A stretch of DNA of 64,000 nt from Nitrospira defluvii (lineage in GTDB: Bacteria; Nitrospirota; Nitrospiria; Nitrospirales; Nitrospiraceae): contig WYAX01000015.1 in NCBI GenBank assembly GCA_011525625.1, positions 372,001 through 436,000 of the forward strand, in the 5' to 3' direction. Below the pieces are notes generated by a model. The model saw only the letters and a program-made list of their open reading frames with translations, was not told where the DNA came from and made no database searches. Positions 1 through 8,386 of the stretch are shown here, in pieces; within the stretch, counting starts at the first letter, position 1; each line of letters opens with the position of its first letter. The position numbers were made by a program, and so were the translations under genes.

Positions 1-1
1 G

Positions 2-280
2 CAGCCGCAGGAATCGTCGGTGGTGTGGATGGTAGCCGATTCGAGCGCGATGACGGCGAATCCTCACAGCGACCTCATTTTTCGTGCGACCGGCGCGACG
101 ACCTGCATGGATTGTCATCGTGCCGGAAAAGACGGCTTGATGCTGTCGCAGGTGCAAGACAATCGGTTGGTGCAAGACCTCAAGGCCAAGGCGAAGGGTG
201 TTCACGGTCCCGGTCGATTCGCGGACTGTTTGCGTTGTCACGCCGGCGGCGACAAGGGAGTCGAGAAGTACCGAAAGTAA
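2..280 (+). CDS. Multiheme cytochrome c, C-terminal part (cut by the left edge)
   Basis: The frame is open to the left edge, so the gene starts outside the window and only about 92 residues are visible. They hold two heme-binding CxxCH motifs, CMDCH and CLRCH, the second close to the C-terminus. The stretch NPHSDLIFRATG before the first motif is nearly the same as NPHGEFIFRATG in the pentaheme cytochrome at 901-1455, and the spacing to the last heme also matches, so the two are paralogues. By family this is a periplasmic or membrane-attached electron carrier. A membrane b-type cytochrome gene follows 29 bases later, which suggests one redox unit. The partner and substrate cannot be read from the sequence. 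Confidence 0.8.
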   Translation, partial: QPQESSVVWMVADSSAMTANPHSDLIFRATGATTCMDCHRAGKDGLMLSQVQDNRLVQDLKAKAKGVHGPGRFADCLRCHAGGDKGVEKYRK

Positions 281-309
281 ACGGGGATCATGAAACACGG
301 ATCGTCTCG

Positions 310-897
310 ATGAGGGCCCTACGCTCGCGCCTCCTCGCCGTCGTCGCGACGACGGTCGGCGCGGTTGTCAGCGCGCTGGCCTTCGAGGCGCTGCTCAGTC
401 TCGACAAGGTCACGCCCTTCGGTCATACGCAGTACGGGCATGGCGTCGGCTGGGCGGGCTTGGCCGTCACGCTGCTGGTGTTCGTCTATCCGCTTCGGAA
501 ACGGACCAGTCCCTCGCGTCGATGGCCGCGCGGGTGGTTTCGAGTTCACATGGTGGCGGGCGTCCTGGGGCCGCTGCTGATTTTTCTTCACTCCGGTGCC
601 CATTACCATGCGATCGTTCCGATCCTGGCCATGAGTTCCATGGTGATCGTGGTCTTGAGCGGAATCGTGGGGCAGCTGGTGCATGCCGTGAGTCTGAGGG
701 CGCTCAACGAGGAACGTCACCACCTTCAGCATCAAGGCCTCTCTGAGAGTGAGGTCGACGCCCAGTTGCACGGGATGGCGTCTCAGGAAGAGGCCTTTCG
801 TCTTTGGCAGGCTATCCATGCACCGATGACGCTGATGTTCTTGGTCTTCACCGTCCTGCATGTGGTAGGGGCGTTGTTCTTTGCCGGAATGTCGTGA
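310..897 (+). CDS. Membrane b-type cytochrome-like protein, five predicted helices
   Basis: A 195-residue protein with five hydrophobic segments at about 8-30, 46-62, 78-95, 101-125 and 172-193. Histidines 80 and 94, and again 170 and 184, are each 14 residues apart. This is the usual spacing of ligands for heme b in four-helix membrane cytochromes such as the b561 and NarI types. Between the fourth and fifth helices lies a soluble, acidic, His-rich loop (about 130-168). I chose the ATG at 310; a longer in-frame ORF reaches further left but runs over the upstream cytochrome gene. The gene lies between two multiheme cytochrome c genes, so it probably passes electrons between the quinone pool and those periplasmic hemes. 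Exact family not recognised. Confidence 0.72.
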   Translation: MRALRSRLLAVVATTVGAVVSALAFEALLSLDKVTPFGHTQYGHGVGWAGLAVTLLVFVYPLRKRTSPSRRWPRGWFRVHMVAGVLGPLLIFLHSGAHYHAIVPILAMSSMVIVVLSGIVGQLVHAVSLRALNEERHHLQHQGLSESEVDAQLHGMASQEEAFRLWQAIHAPMTLMFLVFTVLHVVGALFFAGMS

Positions 898-900
898 CTC

Positions 901-1455
901 ATGCGCTACCTCCCGCTTCCGAGAACAGCGGTTCCGGCTGTGGCGTTGACAACCCTGGTGCTGGTGATATGGATAGGGTGGGGGACGGTGCGGAGCCCCG
1001 CCGCCTTCTGGGCTCCTGGCGACCTCAGCCGCTACCATGTGGATCGAGGCGGGTGCACCAATTGTCACGAGCCGTTTCGAGGGCCCAGTCCCGCCCGTTG
1101 CATCGCTTGCCATACTGAAGGGTACTTTGAGGCTCGAGCGACGCCTGCCGTGGCCGGGTGGCATCGCGCGCTGGTCGTCGAACGGCAGGCCTGCACCGGT
1201 TGCCATTCGGAGCATCGCGGAACGCTGGCTCAGATTACCGAGCAGACGCGTACCAATCCCCATGGAGAATTTATCTTTCGCGCGACGGGGACCAACTCCT
1301 GCACGGTCTGTCATGAATTTGGAAACAGGATAGCCACCCATCCGACGCTGCGAGACGAGGCGGTCGTACGGCAATTGTATGAGAAGGGGCGCGGTGCCCA
1401 TCGACCGGGTCGGATGGGACATTGTCTCGTCTGTCATGGCGGGGGTGGGCCATGA
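901..1455 (+). CDS. Pentaheme cytochrome c with N-terminal membrane anchor
   Basis: A 184-residue protein with an uncleaved-looking N-terminal hydrophobic segment (about 10-29) and five CxxCH motifs at 52-56, 67-71, 98-102, 134-138 and 175-179. It should be anchored in the cytoplasmic membrane with its hemes in the periplasm, similar in style to NapC/NirT or cytochrome c3-like carriers, though I cannot place it in a named family. Its C-terminal half is paralogous to the cytochrome cut by the left edge. The start follows the membrane cytochrome gene after three bases, and the stop overlaps the next ATG (ATGA), so the three genes look like one operon. Confidence 0.85.
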   Translation: MRYLPLPRTAVPAVALTTLVLVIWIGWGTVRSPAAFWAPGDLSRYHVDRGGCTNCHEPFRGPSPARCIACHTEGYFEARATPAVAGWHRALVVERQACTGCHSEHRGTLAQITEQTRTNPHGEFIFRATGTNSCTVCHEFGNRIATHPTLRDEAVVRQLYEKGRGAHRPGRMGHCLVCHGGGGP

Positions 1456-2012
1456 ACGGAGGTGAACCGAGGCCTATGCAGCTGAATCTTGACCAGGCCT
1501 TTCCTACTGAGCAGGCTCTTCGCGACATGATCGTGAAGCACAAGGTCTGTTTCGACCATGACCCATTTTACGTCAAGACGGGAGGGGGCGAGGTCGTTCA
1601 GATCGGATTTCAGCTCAACCTGTATGGGGCGTTCGACAATCCCGCCCAGTTGCCGCTGGGCGATGATGAGGAACACCGGGCGATTCTCGGCGATCTGCAG
1701 CGACTCTGCCGAGTGTTTTTCCAGACGCTCGATTTGCTCAAGCCCTGCGAGCATCCGCAACCGCCTGCCCACCGCATCGTGTTTTCACCGGAACGAAGGA
1801 ATCGGGCGGAAGTCTGTCTCCAGATTCCCATTTTCGATCTGGCGCATTTTCGCGACAGTTCAGCGCGCCAGGTGCAGGACCTGCTGGCCACGGCCGAATG
1901 TTTGTTGACGCATGTCGGCGCGAGACGGCGAATCTGGGACGACGGCGTGAGCAAACCGGCGTCGTCCTCCACCGCTGGTTGTGAAGGCCGTCAGGGGGCA
2001 GAGGGACGCTAG
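1452..2012 (+). CDS. Conserved-looking hypothetical protein in the cytochrome operon
   Basis: A 186-residue soluble protein with no signal peptide or membrane segment and no motif I recognise. It overlaps the stop of the pentaheme cytochrome gene by four bases (ATGA), which points to translational coupling and a related role, such as assembly or regulation of the cytochromes. A second ATG at 1476 with GGAGGTG upstream is an alternative start giving a protein eight residues shorter. The C-terminal 25 residues are low in complexity and rich in Ser and Gly. Function unknown. Confidence 0.6.
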   Translation: MNGGEPRPMQLNLDQAFPTEQALRDMIVKHKVCFDHDPFYVKTGGGEVVQIGFQLNLYGAFDNPAQLPLGDDEEHRAILGDLQRLCRVFFQTLDLLKPCEHPQPPAHRIVFSPERRNRAEVCLQIPIFDLAHFRDSSARQVQDLLATAECLLTHVGARRRIWDDGVSKPASSSTAGCEGRQGAEGR

Positions 2013-2215
2013 GTCTGCCGAAGCCGGATCGAGGTGAACCGGTCTCTGCAATAGCCATATTTCCCTATGGCATGTAGGATTGCCTTGTGGGAGTTTGTGC
2101 GGAAGGCCATGACGAAGCCACGCTTTGAATAGCGTCCAGACCGTCCGGTTTGCCTATCGAGCGTCCGCGATTCGTATCATCGGTGCCGGTTATTGGCGAA
2201 AAGGAAAGGCTGTGT

Positions 2216-2512
2216 ATGAACACGAAAATAAAATATCGAGATGAACCATTGGGCGCGATTCGTATCATTCCGGATTTTCTGCCCTCGCCTGCCGAATTGG
2301 CTTTTCGTGATGAAGGTATCGAGGTGACCCTGGCCTTGAGCAAAAAGAGTGTGGACTTCTTCAAGGCCGAAGCCTCCCGGCATCACACGCAATACCAGCC
2401 TCTGATTCGCCGCTTGCTCGATGCCTATGTCGAGAGGCAGCCGCAGGACCTTCCTTCACATTCGCCACGAACGGCTCGCCCGCGTGGGGCTCGTAAGCGC
2501 AGTACCGCGTAA
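2216..2512 (+). CDS. CopG/BrnA-like ribbon-helix-helix protein, orphan antitoxin type
   Basis: A 98-residue protein. The segment EVTLALSKKSVDFFKAEA followed by YQPLIRRLLDAYV matches the pattern of BrnA/CopG-type antitoxins, in which a short beta strand and two helices form a DNA-binding ribbon-helix-helix dimer. The N-terminal 35 residues are family-variable and the C-terminal tail is basic. I start at the ATG at 2216 because AAGGAAAG lies just upstream; a longer ORF from 2150 lacks such a site. No toxin gene of the BrnT type lies next to it, so it may be a lone regulator or an antitoxin that lost its partner. Confidence 0.6.
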   Translation: MNTKIKYRDEPLGAIRIIPDFLPSPAELAFRDEGIEVTLALSKKSVDFFKAEASRHHTQYQPLIRRLLDAYVERQPQDLPSHSPRTARPRGARKRSTA

Positions 2513-2520
2513 GTCACGAA

Positions 2521-5253
2521 TCACTTCCCCGCCACCCTGATCCGCGCATCCACAATGCTGTAGCCCTGTCCCGGCGGAAGGGCGAAGATCGGATTGAGGT
2601 CCAGTTCCACGATCTCCGGCACCTCCTCGACTAACCGCGAGAGCCGCAGCAGCAGATCCTGAATCGCATCGACGTCGGCCGGCGGGTGCCCGCGATAGCC
2701 TTGCAGTAGGCGATAGCCCTTGATGCTGCGAATGAGGTCGGCGGCATCCAGCTCCGTCAGCGGGGTGATCCGGAAACGCACATCTCCCAGAATTTCGACA
2801 TGGATCCCGCCGAGCCCGAAGCCGATCAAGGGGCCGAAGGAGGGATCTTGAACCATCCCCGCCATCATCTCGACGCCGCCTTTCACCATCGGCTGGACGA
2901 GCACGCCTTCCATCGCGTCCGTCTGCTGCTCTTGAGACAGGCGTGCGGCGATCTCCTCATACGCATGGCGCACCTCGGCCTTACTCGTGAGATTCAGATG
3001 CACGCCGCCGATCTCCGTCTTATGGACGAGGGTATGCGAGGCTAATTTCACGGCGACCGGAAAGCCGATCTGCGCAGCAAGTGCGGCGGCCTCCTCGGCG
3101 CTGGTCGCCACTCCGCCCGGAGGCAGCGTGATTGCCATGGCGGACAAGACCGCGCGCGTCTCAGTGACCGTCAACCAGCCGCCTCCCCTGGTGGCCAGCA
3201 CGTCGCGGCAGATGGTCTGAACGGCCGGCAGATCCAGATCGTCGAAGTCGGGCACCATGCCGAGCGGGCGATCGCGCCACTGGACGTATCTGGCGATGGT
3301 GCCTAGGACACGCGCGGGGAGTTCAGGCAGGCCGAACGTCGGAATGGTTTCCCCGGGCAGGGATAATCGGCGCTCGCGATCGGACTCCACCATCCAGCCC
3401 ACATAGACCGGCTTCTTGATCGGCTGTGCCGCCCGCGCCGCAGCAATCCCTCGGGTGATGCCTTCCGCAATCGGATCGACGTCGGTGCTGGTGACGGCGA
3501 TGTACAAGATGATCAAAGCGTCGATGTCGTCGGAGGTCAGGAGCGTGTGGATGGCCTCATGGTACTGCTCAGGGCCGGCCGAAGCGATTAAGTCGACCGG
3601 GTTGCGCAGCGAGGCGGAGGCGGGGAGAAACGGCGAAAGCCGCGTGATCGTCGCCTGAGACAACTCTGGGACCTCCAGGCCGGCCGCTTCACAGGCATCC
3701 GCGCAGAGAATGGCCGGCCCGCCTGCATTGGTCAGGATGCCGACCCGTGTGCCTTTGGGCAAAGGCTGCTCCGACAGAGCCGCCGCGAGCGCGAACATAT
3801 CTTCCAGCGTATCGGCCCGCAGAATGCCGGTTTGTTGAAACAAGGCCTCGACCGCGACATCGTTGGCGGCCAGCGCGGCGGTGTGTGAGCCGGCGGCACG
3901 TTTGCCGGACGATGTCCGGCCCGCTTTGAGTGCGACGATCGGTTTGTTGCGGCTGACTCGCCGCGCGATGTGCGCGAACCGCCTGGGGTTCCCGAACGAT
4001 TCCACATACAACAGAATGACGGTTGTGGCGGCATCGCTCTCCCAATACTGCAACAGGTCGTTCACGGAGACATCCGCCTTGTTGCCGACGCTGACGAAGG
4101 TCGACAGGCCGAGTTGCAATCGTCGTGACGCCGCGAGCAGGGCCAGTCCCAAGGCGCCGCTTTGCGAAGACATCGCAATCGAACCGGCAAGCGGAAAGGT
4201 GGAGGTGAAGGTGGCGTTGAGCTGCACCGACGGGTCTGTATTCAGGATGCCGAAGCAGTTCGGCCCGACCATGCGCATGCCATGCTGCCGGACCTTGTCC
4301 AACAGTTGCGCTTGCAGTCGACGCCCTTCCTCGCCGACCTCGGCGAACCCGGCAGTGATGACCACCAGGGCGCGGACTCCGGTTGCCGCGCAGTCGTCCA
4401 CCACGGAAAGGACCGCGTCTTTGGGCACGGCAATGACCGCGAGATCGGCCGGTTCCGGCAGGGCGTGGAGCGAGGGAAAGGTGTCGACCCCCGCGATTGT
4501 GGATGCATGCGGGTTGACGGCGTAGCAGCGCCCGCGAAATCCATTGCTGTGGAGCGCGTCGAGGAGGCGATACCCGATACTCTGCGGAGAGCGAGAGGCG
4601 CCGATCACGGCGACGGTGCGGGGATGGAAGAGGGGACGCAGTGAGGCGGTTGTGGCGACCCGCTCGCGCCATTCCGATTGCCGCACGCTCTCATCGGTTG
4701 GGGTCAGCGATAATTCGACCTCCATGTCGCCGCCGTCAAGATGTTCTTCCATGGTGAAGCCGGATGTGGCGAACACCTCACGCATCGCCAGATTGTCGGC
4801 ATGGGTGATGGCCCAGAGTTTGGTGAACCCGTGCCGGATGGCGAGTAGGGCCAGACGTTCGAGCAGAATCGTGCCGAGCCCGTGCCCATGGAGCCGGTCG
4901 TCGACGGCCATGGCGACTTCCGCCTCATGCGGGTTTCGCGCATGGTACGACCCTGAAGCGATAATGCTCAGCGTATCGTCCTGGCGTCGGAGAGCGAGCA
5001 GCGTGAGGCTCCGCTGTGGCTGCGACGAATCGCAGAGTGTGCGGATCACCTCGGCGGGGGGAGCGGTTTCCGAGAAAAAGCGATGGCGCGTTGCCGCCGG
5101 AGAGAGACGTTCGACGAAGCGTTGCAACTCGTCGGCGTCGCCTGGTTGCGCGATCCGCAGCAAGGCCGTGGTGCCATCGCTCAGGATCGTGTGCCCCGCG
5201 TCGGGTCCATCGTCCCGTAGGGGGGGTATGTGGCGCGGGCGAAGACGTTGCAT
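2521..5253 (-). CDS. GNAT acetyltransferase fused to ADP-forming acyl-CoA synthetase (Pat/AcdAB type)
   Basis: A 910-residue fusion. Residues about 30-185 form a GNAT acetyltransferase with the acetyl-CoA loop RLHGHGLGT at 120-128. Residues 207-300 are the CoA-binding Rossmann domain, about 310-480 the ligase domain with SHTAAL holding the expected phospho-histidine (His457), and about 690-905 an ATP-grasp domain. In isolated enzymes of this type the ligase makes acetyl-CoA or ATP from acetate or acetyl-CoA. In protein acetyltransferases such as Salmonella Pat the same domains are regulatory and the GNAT domain sits at the C-terminus. Here the GNAT domain is N-terminal and the His is kept, so either reading is possible. 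It ends the minus-strand run, four bases after the glutaredoxin-CcdA gene. Confidence 0.88.
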   Translation of the reverse strand: MQRLRPRHIPPLRDDGPDAGHTILSDGTTALLRIAQPGDADELQRFVERLSPAATRHRFFSETAPPAEVIRTLCDSSQPQRSLTLLALRRQDDTLSIIASGSYHARNPHEAEVAMAVDDRLHGHGLGTILLERLALLAIRHGFTKLWAITHADNLAMREVFATSGFTMEEHLDGGDMEVELSLTPTDESVRQSEWRERVATTASLRPLFHPRTVAVIGASRSPQSIGYRLLDALHSNGFRGRCYAVNPHASTIAGVDTFPSLHALPEPADLAVIAVPKDAVLSVVDDCAATGVRALVVITAGFAEVGEEGRRLQAQLLDKVRQHGMRMVGPNCFGILNTDPSVQLNATFTSTFPLAGSIAMSSQSGALGLALLAASRRLQLGLSTFVSVGNKADVSVNDLLQYWESDAATTVILLYVESFGNPRRFAHIARRVSRNKPIVALKAGRTSSGKRAAGSHTAALAANDVAVEALFQQTGILRADTLEDMFALAAALSEQPLPKGTRVGILTNAGGPAILCADACEAAGLEVPELSQATITRLSPFLPASASLRNPVDLIASAGPEQYHEAIHTLLTSDDIDALIILYIAVTSTDVDPIAEGITRGIAAARAAQPIKKPVYVGWMVESDRERRLSLPGETIPTFGLPELPARVLGTIARYVQWRDRPLGMVPDFDDLDLPAVQTICRDVLATRGGGWLTVTETRAVLSAMAITLPPGGVATSAEEAAALAAQIGFPVAVKLASHTLVHKTEIGGVHLNLTSKAEVRHAYEEIAARLSQEQQTDAMEGVLVQPMVKGGVEMMAGMVQDPSFGPLIGFGLGGIHVEILGDVRFRITPLTELDAADLIRSIKGYRLLQGYRGHPPADVDAIQDLLLRLSRLVEEVPEIVELDLNPIFALPPGQGYSIVDARIRVAGK

Positions 5254-5257
5254 CGAA

Positions 5258-6457
5258 TCACCTCGTCAGCAGGCTCGGTTTCACGATCAGCAGCAACCCC
5301 AGTGCGATCATGACCGCGCCGCTGAGGAGTTTCAACCACCGGCCTTCGCGTTCGTCCAACTTGCGGCGTCCCAAGGTGACGACCGCCAGCGTGACCATCA
5401 GCGCATCGTCGGCGATGTAGGCGAGATTGTAAAGCCCGAGGTAGGCATAGTAATGCCAGGTTGGCAGATGGTAGGTGCTCAACACCTGGGTGTAGAGGGC
5501 GGGGAATCCGGCCGTGCACAGTAACTCGACGAGGTTGACCAAGCCCGCCAGCACGATCACGCCGACCAGGGCGCCGGTTCGATGTTCAGCCTGGACGATG
5601 CGGCGGATCCTCGCATAGAGCCCAGGCTTGGCGGAGTCCGGAATGCTCAACGAAAATCCCCGCCGGAACGCGAAAAAGTCTTTCACGTTCACCAGGCCGA
5701 TCCCTATGGCCAGCGCTCCCAATATGAACTGGACGGCATGGGATAGGCCGATCAGTAGAAACAGGTTCAGCCAGGCCGCCATAAAGGCAAAATAGATGAG
5801 ACCGCTCACCAGCACGAAGGTGCCGGAGATGAGCGCCATGCCGAAGCGGTCGCGCAGGGTCGCCAGCAACGACAAGAGAAACAGGAGGACCCACATCGCA
5901 CAGGGATTGAAGCCGTCGAGCAGGCCGATGGCGAGCGTGAACAGTGGAAGGCCCAACTCAGCGACGCCGACGCGGCCCACCCACGGCAGCACGATGGTAT
6001 CCGCCTCAGCCGTGGCTTGGGCTTTGGCCTGGCAGTCCGGCTGGGCCGGGCGGCAGGCGACAAACGGTTCGGCGGCTGGCGTGGTGGGGGGATGCTCGAG
6101 CATGGCGAGGAGACGGGCGCCGGTGGTGTGATCGTCCTGGTATCCGACGATCAGTTCCCCATTCAGATAGAACGCCGGCACTCCGACCACCGAGAGGGCC
6201 TGGTCTTGCGCGAGCCTGTGCAGTCGTGCCAACGCATCGCGATCGACCGCGATGTCGTGGAACAGGATGCGGAGGTCGGGATGAGTCCGTCGAAGCTGTT
6301 CGAGAAAGACTTTCGCCGCCTCGCAATGGGGGCAGCCGGTACGTACGAACACTTCCACGTCGGGGGCCGGCTCCGAGGTCATGCCGACTCCCGGCCTTAT
6401 GGCCAGACAGAAGAGTAGCACGAGCAGGCCGGTGCCCACGTGTCCATACCGAACCAT
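5258..6457 (-). CDS. Glutaredoxin-like domain fused to a CcdA/DsbD-type membrane domain
   Basis: A 399-residue protein. After a signal segment (about 8-26) comes a thioredoxin-fold domain with the redox motif CPHC at 42-45 and a later cis-Pro segment VGVPAFYLNGE. From about residue 170 a bundle of six or so membrane helices begins with NPCAMWVLLFLLSLL, which resembles the Pro-Cys helix of CcdA/DsbD transporters that move electrons from cytoplasmic thioredoxin across the membrane; a second Cys sits in VELLCTAGFPAL. The fusion would carry reducing power to the periplasm, which suits cytochrome c maturation or peroxide defence. It lies beside a cytochrome c gene and the Usp gene. Confidence 0.82.
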   Translation of the reverse strand: MVRYGHVGTGLLVLLFCLAIRPGVGMTSEPAPDVEVFVRTGCPHCEAAKVFLEQLRRTHPDLRILFHDIAVDRDALARLHRLAQDQALSVVGVPAFYLNGELIVGYQDDHTTGARLLAMLEHPPTTPAAEPFVACRPAQPDCQAKAQATAEADTIVLPWVGRVGVAELGLPLFTLAIGLLDGFNPCAMWVLLFLLSLLATLRDRFGMALISGTFVLVSGLIYFAFMAAWLNLFLLIGLSHAVQFILGALAIGIGLVNVKDFFAFRRGFSLSIPDSAKPGLYARIRRIVQAEHRTGALVGVIVLAGLVNLVELLCTAGFPALYTQVLSTYHLPTWHYYAYLGLYNLAYIADDALMVTLAVVTLGRRKLDEREGRWLKLLSGAVMIALGLLLIVKPSLLTR

Positions 6458-6476
6458 GCGGCCTCCGGCCCGTCGG

Positions 6477-6839
6477 CTAACTCACAAATTCGGGTGCGGC
6501 GACGGAACGGATATAGGACAACACGTCCAGCATTTGTTGATCCGTCAATTTTCCCCGATAGCCGTGCATGGGGCTGAACAGGGCCCCGTTCGCAATCGTG
6601 ATCAGCAATTCCCAATCGGTTTTCACCCGCGAGTTGACCGACTGAAAATTCGCCGGCCGCACGATCAGATACTGCCCATCCGGTCCGTTCCCGTCCAGTT
6701 TGTCGCCATGGCACCGGAGGCAGTTTTTTTCATAGATGGCCTGGCCGTCGCGAGGATTGCCACGATTGGTCTGGCCGGAGGCCCAGGTGCTTCCCAGGAT
6801 CACGAGGCAAAGAGCGCAGAGAATACTGAAGGTTTTCAT
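6477..6839 (-). CDS. Secreted class I monoheme cytochrome c
   Basis: A 120-residue protein with a clear signal peptide (MKTFSILCALCLVILGSTWA). It has one heme motif, CLRCH at 40-44, and a likely axial Met at 91 in FSPMHG. The C-terminal helix KLTDQQMLDVLSYIRSV is typical of class I cytochromes c. It should be a soluble periplasmic electron carrier of about 10 kDa. The gene stands between the Usp gene and the glutaredoxin-CcdA gene on the same strand. Confidence 0.88.
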   Translation of the reverse strand: MKTFSILCALCLVILGSTWASGQTNRGNPRDGQAIYEKNCLRCHGDKLDGNGPDGQYLIVRPANFQSVNSRVKTDWELLITIANGALFSPMHGYRGKLTDQQMLDVLSYIRSVAAPEFVS

Positions 6840-6898
6840 GCGGGACTCCTTTATGGTTCAACGATGATTCGATGTCTTCCGAAAGATTGCCGCTCACC

Positions 6899-7756
6899 TC
6901 ATCGTACCAACAACACGGGACAAGGGACCTGGTGGAGCAGTGCGTGAGAAATACTGCCCAAGAGAAACCGCTCCAGTCCTTTCCGTCCGTGTGAGCCGAT
7001 GATCAACAGGTCTGCCGACTTGGCGCGTTCCGTCAGAATGTCCGTGGGATCGCCCACACTCACCTGCGTCCCGACCGTATACCGGTTGTTCATCACCGAG
7101 GCGGCGAGCTGTTTGACCAGATCTTCCGCCGAGCGTACGGCGATGCCGGTCCAGTCTTGAAGCGGAAAGAGGCTGAAGGGGTCGGTGGCGGGAATGGGCC
7201 GCACCACGCTCACAATGGTGAGATCGACCGGATTTCTAAACGGGTGGGCGAGCAGCCAGGATTTGATGCGCTCGGCGTCCTCATGTCCTTCGACGGCCAC
7301 CGTGACTCGCTTGACCGGTCCCTCCCGTTCCTTCACGATCAACGTCGTACAATCCGCATGCAGCGCGACGCGGTGGGAGACACTGCCCAGGACGAATTCG
7401 CCGACACGCCCGCGTCCCCGCGCGCCGAGCACGATCAGCTCCGGACGAAGATCCCGCGCCTTGTCCAGAATCAGCGATGCCGGTTTGGCGAACTCACAGA
7501 CGCGGGTGATGGACACTCCCTTCGCGGGCAGGAGCGTGGTGGTGTGATCCAGGAGCTGCTCGCCCGCCTTCTTCATGGCAGTGCGGAAGTCGTCATAGCC
7601 CTGCATGCTGCTCACTTCCGCGACGATGGGATATTGAAACATCCCGAGGTCGATTCCATGCAGCAGAACGACCTCATGCAGATCGTAGAGATACGAGGCT
7701 TCTCGAACGGCCGCAAACGCCTGCTCCGACCAGTCCAGTGCGATCAGAACGCGCAT
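6899..7756 (-). CDS. Universal stress protein, two tandem Usp domains
   Basis: A 285-residue protein made of two Usp folds of about 140 residues each. Both end with the ATP-binding signature G-2x-G-9x-GS: GARGRGRVGEFVLGS in the first and GSHGRKGLERFLLGS in the second. By family it binds ATP in the cytoplasm and helps survival under starvation, oxidative or respiratory stress. It is part of a minus-strand stress cluster with Hsp20, phosphoribosyltransferase and small redox proteins. A second tandem Usp protein is encoded at 29534-30415. Confidence 0.92.
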   Translation of the reverse strand: MRVLIALDWSEQAFAAVREASYLYDLHEVVLLHGIDLGMFQYPIVAEVSSMQGYDDFRTAMKKAGEQLLDHTTTLLPAKGVSITRVCEFAKPASLILDKARDLRPELIVLGARGRGRVGEFVLGSVSHRVALHADCTTLIVKEREGPVKRVTVAVEGHEDAERIKSWLLAHPFRNPVDLTIVSVVRPIPATDPFSLFPLQDWTGIAVRSAEDLVKQLAASVMNNRYTVGTQVSVGDPTDILTERAKSADLLIIGSHGRKGLERFLLGSISHALLHQVPCPVLLVR

Positions 7757-7769
7757 AGGCCTCCTTCCT

Positions 7770-8321
7770 TTAGAACAACGGATGCGGCGACGTGCCGAAG
7801 GGCATCAACCGCGGGGAATCGCCGACGTTGCCTCGAATGCGCCACTGTCCGTCTTCGAACGTCATGTAGTGAACTTCTTCATACCAACTATCGATCGGGA
7901 CACGTAAGCCGCCGGTCTTTGAGCGTCCGGACAAGCTGCCGGTGCAGGTGACTTCGATGATAGTGTTCGAGCCGCTGCCGACCTTGGCCAGCCTTGAAAA
8001 GTGATGGGTATCGGTGAGGTCCTGGAATTCATCGAAGAGATTGGCCCACACCTTCCGCATGTCGGATTTCTTGAGTCCGTGATAGTCGTACTGCTCGGAA
8101 TAGAGGGCCATCACGCCATCGAGGTCGCGTGCGCGGATCGCCTCATCGGCCGCGCGAAAGGTGCGCATGACCGCCTCTGTCGTTGCCTGATCCAGCTCAG
8201 TCGCCGCGTCCGGCAGCATCCGCACCTCGGCTCTCGCTGCCGGTAGGATGGCGAGTAGAACCAGGATTCCACCGATCAGCAATCCGCTCCATTGTAACCC
8301 TCTCCGCCGCCGTTCCCCCAT
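7770..8321 (-). CDS. Secreted NTF2/SnoaL-like protein
   Basis: A 183-residue protein with a twin-Arg-like basic start, a hydrophobic signal segment and an AraA-type cleavage region. The mature part has the pattern of the NTF2-like (SnoaL/DUF4440) fold: an N-terminal helix with ADEAIRARDLDGVMALY, an aromatic YDYHG segment, and a C-terminal strand ending DGQWRIRGN. Such proteins form cone-shaped dimers that bind small ligands; the ligand here is unknown. I begin at the ATG at 8321 because the longer ORF upstream overlaps the coding region of the next gene. Confidence 0.7.
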   Translation of the reverse strand: MGERRRRGLQWSGLLIGGILVLLAILPAARAEVRMLPDAATELDQATTEAVMRTFRAADEAIRARDLDGVMALYSEQYDYHGLKKSDMRKVWANLFDEFQDLTDTHHFSRLAKVGSGSNTIIEVTCTGSLSGRSKTGGLRVPIDSWYEEVHYMTFEDGQWRIRGNVGDSPRLMPFGTSPHPLF

Positions 8322-8386
8322 GACCCCCTCGCCTCGACCGTTCCGATTGCTGCGTGCATCCGTTGCATCCTGGTCACGCCGGGTAC

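Noticed and set aside
319-1437. 372-residue minus-strand frame across the cytochrome genes
   Set aside because: It is opposite to genes with clear CxxCH motifs and helices. The protein is His/Arg/Pro-rich in the manner of antisense shadows in high-GC DNA.
4544-5524. 326-residue plus-strand frame across the start of the GNAT-ligase gene
   Set aside because: Antisense to the well-supported GNAT domain and to the end of the glutaredoxin-CcdA gene.
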